Source: Thauera sp. GDN1 | GTDB taxonomy: Bacteria > Pseudomonadota > Gammaproteobacteria > Burkholderiales > Rhodocyclaceae | Length of the DNA stretch: 64,000 bases | NCBI RefSeq assembly: GCF_029223545.1 | Contig: NZ_CP097870.1 | Span: 2,480,001-2,544,000 of the forward strand | Reading direction: 5' to 3' | Part shown: positions 60,895 to 64,000 of the stretch, in pieces | How the letters are laid out: each line of letters opens with the position of its first letter | Position numbering within the stretch: the first letter of the stretch is position 1 | Translations under genes and position numbers: made by a program | The notes under the pieces: generated by a model | Told to the model about the DNA's origin: nothing | Seen by the model: only the letters and a program-made list of their open reading frames with translations | The model's database searches: none

Positions 60895-61629
60895 TCAGAT
60901 GAACGCCATGCCGCCGTTGACGGCGAGGTTCTGCCCGGTGATGAAACCCGCATCGTCGCTGGCCAGGAAGGCGGCGACGCGCGCGATCTCCTCCGGCTCG
61001 CACATGCGGCCGAGCGGGATGGCCTTGATCATCGACTGCATCCACTCGTCGGGGATGCCGGCCATCATCGGGGTGTTGGTCGGTCCGGGGACGATGGTGT
61101 TGACGCGGATGCCGCTGGTGGCCAGCTCGCGCGCGATGCTGCGCGTCAGACCCATGACGCCGGCCTTGGAGGCGCAATAGTGGCTGGGGCCCTCGCCCGA
61201 CATCGCGGCGGTGCTCGAAACGTTGATGATCGCGCCCTTGGCGCCGCACTGCTGCATCAGGCGCGCGCCCTCGCGGCAGCACAGGAAGGTGCCGGTGAGA
61301 TTGACGGCGACCACGCGCATCCAGTTTTCGTCGGGGGTATCCAGGAAGGCGTCGACCGAACCGATACCGGCGCTGTTGACGACGACATCGAGACGACCGA
61401 AACGCTCGGCGACGGCGGCGAAGGCGGACCTCACCGAGGCCGGATCAGCCACGTTGCAGGCCAGCGCGAAGCCGTTCGCGCCAAAGTCGGCCACCGCCGC
61501 CGCAGCCGCATCCGCGTTGATGTCCGCAGCGACCACCTTCGCGCCACCGGCACCGAAATGCCGGACGATCGCCCGACCCATGCCCTGACCGGCGCCGGTC
61601 ACGAAAACAACCTTGTCCGCAAAACCCAT
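60895..61629 (-). CDS. Short-chain dehydrogenase, possible steroid hydroxyl oxidase
   Basis: This 244-residue classical SDR has TGAGQGMGRAIV, NSAG, and the triad in NVSSTAAMSG and HYCASKAGV. GGAGG precedes the ATG. SDRs of this type include 3-alpha-, 7-alpha- and 12-alpha-hydroxysteroid dehydrogenases; which hydroxyl is oxidised cannot be told here. It is the first gene of the minus-strand unit with the SnoaL-like protein and CoA ligase, 94 nt downstream of a motif copy. Confidence 0.8.
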   Translation of the reverse strand: MGFADKVVFVTGAGQGMGRAIVRHFGAGGAKVVAADINADAAAAAVADFGANGFALACNVADPASVRSAFAAVAERFGRLDVVVNSAGIGSVDAFLDTPDENWMRVVAVNLTGTFLCCREGARLMQQCGAKGAIINVSSTAAMSGEGPSHYCASKAGVMGLTRSIARELATSGIRVNTIVPGPTNTPMMAGIPDEWMQSMIKAIPLGRMCEPEEIARVAAFLASDDAGFITGQNLAVNGGMAFI

Positions 61630-61723
61630 CTGTCGCCTCCTTGTGCTTGTCCGTTCGGGCACCGCATCCAGTGCGGACACCCGACCATATGGCGCACAGT
61701 CTTCTAGGCTTGCGACGACTGGA

Positions 61724-61741
61724 CATCGTCCACTAAGACTA
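61724..61741 (-). promoter_or_regulatory. Steroid-block motif, copy g (upstream of the SDR/CoA ligase unit)
   Basis: The coding strand reads TAGTCT-TAGT-GGACGATG, identical to the consensus outside the spacer. It is oriented toward the minus-strand SDR, 94 nt away. Confidence 0.65.
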
Positions 61742-61777
61742 ATGGCGGGTACCTTGCGCTGCGACCGATGACGCCCG

Positions 61778-61795
61778 TCGTCTGAATGGACGATG
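61778..61795 (+). promoter_or_regulatory. Steroid-block motif, copy h (upstream of the MFS transporter)
   Basis: The coding strand reads TCGTCT-GAAT-GGACGATG. GACGAT follows exactly 20 nt downstream. It forms a divergent pair with copy g, 36 nt away, and faces the plus-strand MFS gene. Confidence 0.6.
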
Positions 61796-61884
61796 CCCTG
61801 CTCGCCAGCCAAACCGACGATACGCAACACTCGCAGGTGGCGAAGCACTGCCTGCATCCAGGAATATCGCCCAGGAGACAGGTT

Positions 61885-63228
61885 GTGAACACAAGCCAAG
61901 GCCCGCAGCGCCGAATCACCTGGCATACGCACTATGCCCTCGCGATGCTGGCGATCATCTACGTCTTCAATTACATCGATCGCCTGGTGATCTCGATCCT
62001 GATCGAGCCGATCAAGCTCGAGTTCGGCATCTCCGACACCCAGATCGGCCTGCTCTCCGGCGTCGCGTTCGCGATCTTCTACACCTTGTTCGGCCTGCCC
62101 TTCGGCCGCCTCGCCGACCGCATCGGGCGCAAGCCGGTGATCGCCCTTGCCTGCATCGCATGGAGCGCGATGACCATGCTGTGCGGCGTGGCGACCAGCT
62201 TCGCGATGCTGCTGCTGTTCCGCATCGGGGTGGCGGTGGGCGAAGCCGGCGGCACGGCGCCGTCGGTCGCGATGGTGTCCGACCTCTACCCGCCCGAGAA
62301 GCGCTCGCGTGCGCTGTCGGTGTTCCTGATGGGGCCGAGCCTCGGCGCCGTCCTCGGCCTGGGCCTGGGTGGCTGGATCGCCCAGGAGTACGGCTGGCGC
62401 ACCGCCTTCATCGTGATCGGCGCCCCCGGGGTGCTGCTCGGCCTGCTGCTGTGGCTCACCGTGCGCAGCCCCGCCGTCCCGGTGCGCCCCCAGCCGAAGG
62501 CCGGCGCGCCGAAGGAGGACTGGCGGACGACGCTGCGCGAGATGCTCGCCACGCCGGCCTTCGGCCTCGTCGTGGCGGCCGGGACCCTGGCCGCGGTCAT
62601 GGGCTACGCGATCGGCACCTGGAACCCGAGCTTCCTGATCCACTCGCACGGGCTGACCATGCAGCAGGCCGGCCTGCTGGTCGGACTCGGCGGCGGAATC
62701 TGCTCGACGATCGGCACACTCGTCTGCGGCAGCGTCGCCGACCGCCTGGTCGCGCGCGACCCGGGCTGGCAGCTGCTGATCCCGGTCATCGGCTGCGCGG
62801 TGAGCGTCCCGCTCGGGCTCGCCTTCTACCTGTGGCCGGCCGACGTCGCCTTCCACATCGGCTCGCTGCCGGTTCCGGAAGCCTTCCTGTTCTACCTGGC
62901 GTTCAGCTTCACCGCGATCTGGTGGTCGGTCCCCTGCTTCGGCGCCATCAGCCACCTCTTCCCGCCCAACCGCCTGGCTCAGGCGACGGCGATCTTCGTG
63001 ATGTCGATGACGCTTCTCGGCGTCGGCCTGGGGCCGATCATCGTCGGCACGCTCTCCGACGTCTTCAACCCGGAACTGGGCCAGGAAGCGCTGCGCTACG
63101 CGCTGGCGGCTTCGGTCCTGCTGTACCTGGTGACCGCCGGCTGCCTGCTGGCGGCCGTCGGAAGCTATCGCCGCAAGCTGCGCGCCAACGCAGTGCCGCC
63201 GGCGGCCGCCGCAGCCGCAAGCGCCTGA
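61885..63228 (+). CDS. MFS transporter (spinster-like), GTG start
   Basis: The 447-residue protein has about 12 membrane helices, the motif GRLADRIGRKPVIALA between helices 2 and 3, and VGEAGGTAPSVAMVSDLYPPEKRSRALS, typical of spinster-type MFS transporters. The start is a GTG at 61885 with AGGAG 7 nt upstream; an earlier ATG at 61786 lies inside the motif copy and has no ribosome site. Uptake or efflux of a steroid or its breakdown product is inferred from co-regulation and from hsaD downstream. Confidence 0.8.
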   Translation: MNTSQGPQRRITWHTHYALAMLAIIYVFNYIDRLVISILIEPIKLEFGISDTQIGLLSGVAFAIFYTLFGLPFGRLADRIGRKPVIALACIAWSAMTMLCGVATSFAMLLLFRIGVAVGEAGGTAPSVAMVSDLYPPEKRSRALSVFLMGPSLGAVLGLGLGGWIAQEYGWRTAFIVIGAPGVLLGLLLWLTVRSPAVPVRPQPKAGAPKEDWRTTLREMLATPAFGLVVAAGTLAAVMGYAIGTWNPSFLIHSHGLTMQQAGLLVGLGGGICSTIGTLVCGSVADRLVARDPGWQLLIPVIGCAVSVPLGLAFYLWPADVAFHIGSLPVPEAFLFYLAFSFTAIWWSVPCFGAISHLFPPNRLAQATAIFVMSMTLLGVGLGPIIVGTLSDVFNPELGQEALRYALAASVLLYLVTAGCLLAAVGSYRRKLRANAVPPAAAAAASA

Positions 63229-63264
63229 ACAAACGACCCGAAACCCATGCCTGGAGATGACCCG

Positions 63265-64000
63265 ATGAACTCACCCGACCTGCCGATTCCCCTCGACCGC
63301 TTCGTCGAGCTCGACAGTGGCCTTCGCCTGCACTACCTCGACGTCGGCGAGGGGCCGGTGGTGGTGTGGCTGCACGGCAGCGGGCCGGGCGCGAGCGGCT
63401 ACAGCAACTTCAAGGGCAACTACCCGGCCTTCGCCGCGGCCGGTTTCCGCAACATCGTGCTCGACCTGCCCGGCTTCGGGCGCTCGGACAAGCCCGCCGA
63501 CGTGCAATACAACCTCGACTTCTTCGTCGCCTGCCTGAACGGCCTGCTGCAGAAGATCGGCGTCACCAAGTGCACCCTGCTCGGCAACTCGCTCGGCGGC
63601 GCGATCGCGCTCGGCCAGGCGCTCGCCCACCCGGACACGGTCGAGCGGCTGATCCTGATGGCACCGGGCGGCGTCGAGGAGCGCGAGACCTACTTCAGGA
63701 TGGAAGGCATCGTGCGCATGGTCGAGACCTTCGCCAAGGGCCCGATGGGACCGGTCGAGATGCGCCACGTGATGAGCCTGCAGGTGTTCGATCCCTCGAT
63801 GCTCGACGACACCATCATCAACGAGCGCTCCGCGATCGCCCCCTCGCAGCCGGCCAACCTGTTCTCGACCATGATGGTCCCGAACATGACCACCCGCCTG
63901 CACGAGATCAAGGCGCCGATCTTCGGCTTCTGGGGCACCGACGACAAGTTCAACCCCCATACCGGCGCGCTGAAGGTGATCGAGAACGCGCCCAACGCAC
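63265..64000 (+). CDS. hsaD: HsaD-like meta-cleavage product hydrolase (incomplete at window end)
   Basis: About 245 residues of an alpha/beta hydrolase are visible; the family is about 285 long. The oxyanion segment HGSGPGASGYSNFKGN and the nucleophile Ser109 (GNSLGG) mark it as a C-C bond hydrolase of the BphD/HsaD type, and the acidic residue lies in GTDDKFNP; the catalytic His is beyond the end. It would act on the HsaC product. GGAG precedes the ATG, and the MFS gene ends 36 nt upstream, so both are likely in one operon with genes further right. Confidence 0.85.
   Translation, partial: MNSPDLPIPLDRFVELDSGLRLHYLDVGEGPVVVWLHGSGPGASGYSNFKGNYPAFAAAGFRNIVLDLPGFGRSDKPADVQYNLDFFVACLNGLLQKIGVTKCTLLGNSLGGAIALGQALAHPDTVERLILMAPGGVEERETYFRMEGIVRMVETFAKGPMGPVEMRHVMSLQVFDPSMLDDTIINERSAIAPSQPANLFSTMMVPNMTTRLHEIKAPIFGFWGTDDKFNPHTGALKVIENAPNA

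Noticed and set aside
61786..61884. ATG start of the MFS transporter at 61786
   Set aside because: It lies inside motif copy h and has no ribosome site; GTG at 61885 has AGGAG at the right distance.

Overview
The window is GC-rich, gene-dense and strongly biased to the minus strand. It looks like a beta-proteobacterial chromosome segment (Thauera/Azoarcus/Comamonas-like by gene content; the genus is inferred, no rRNA is present). Its main theme is aerobic steroid (sterol, bile acid or androgen) catabolism by the 9,10-seco route. No tRNA, rRNA, CRISPR array, transposase or integrase was seen.

Left steroid block (about 1-14.7 kb). A DUF1329/DUF1302 envelope pair probably handles a hydrophobic substrate. 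An acyl-CoA synthetase and a metallo-beta-lactamase-fold hydrolase form a two-gene unit divergent from a KshA-like Rieske 3-ketosteroid 9-alpha-hydroxylase. A seven-gene minus-strand operon follows, in order ipdF, MaoC, thiolase, two acyl-CoA dehydrogenases (the second FadE30-like), nitronate-monooxygenase-like protein and EthD protein.

Middle accessory block (about 14.7-39.5 kb). This holds (i) RidA, a GMC oxidoreductase, an amine-oxidase-like FAD protein, a second DUF1302/DUF1329 pair, an MFS transporter and a divergent LuxR regulator; (ii) an NsrR gene facing a six-gene operon for a reduced cbb3-like haem-copper oxidase with a group III truncated globin and SCO; (iii) HipBA with three palindromic operators; (iv) a type I restriction-modification locus; (v) an AlbA/Schlafen ATP-binding protein and a DUF4160/DUF2442 pair, of which DUF4160 is broken by a 7-bp tandem duplication.

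Right steroid block (about 39.5-64 kb). One long minus-strand operon begins with hsaC and continues through ipdA, ipdB, an enoyl-CoA hydratase, ipdC, echA20, fadE31, fadE32, fadA6, SDRs and a Tat-exported amidase. Upstream lie an Ltp2-like aldolase and a DUF35-MaoC fusion, a PQQ alcohol dehydrogenase, a small exported-peptide gene, a FATP-type steroid-CoA ligase with a SnoaL protein and an SDR, then an MFS transporter and hsaD (cut by the window end). Together with ipdF and fadE30 on the left, these cover most steps known for HIP (C/D-ring) breakdown. KstD, HsaA/B and a KshA reductase are not in the window.

The most notable observation is a recurring 18-bp element, on the coding strand TAGTCT-N4-GGACGATG. 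It occurs nine times, each upstream of a steroid-block gene and each in the same orientation relative to that gene. In the best cases a -10-like hexamer follows about 20 nt downstream. I did not see it in front of the accessory-block genes. It looks like the binding site of an undescribed regulator of the whole pathway.
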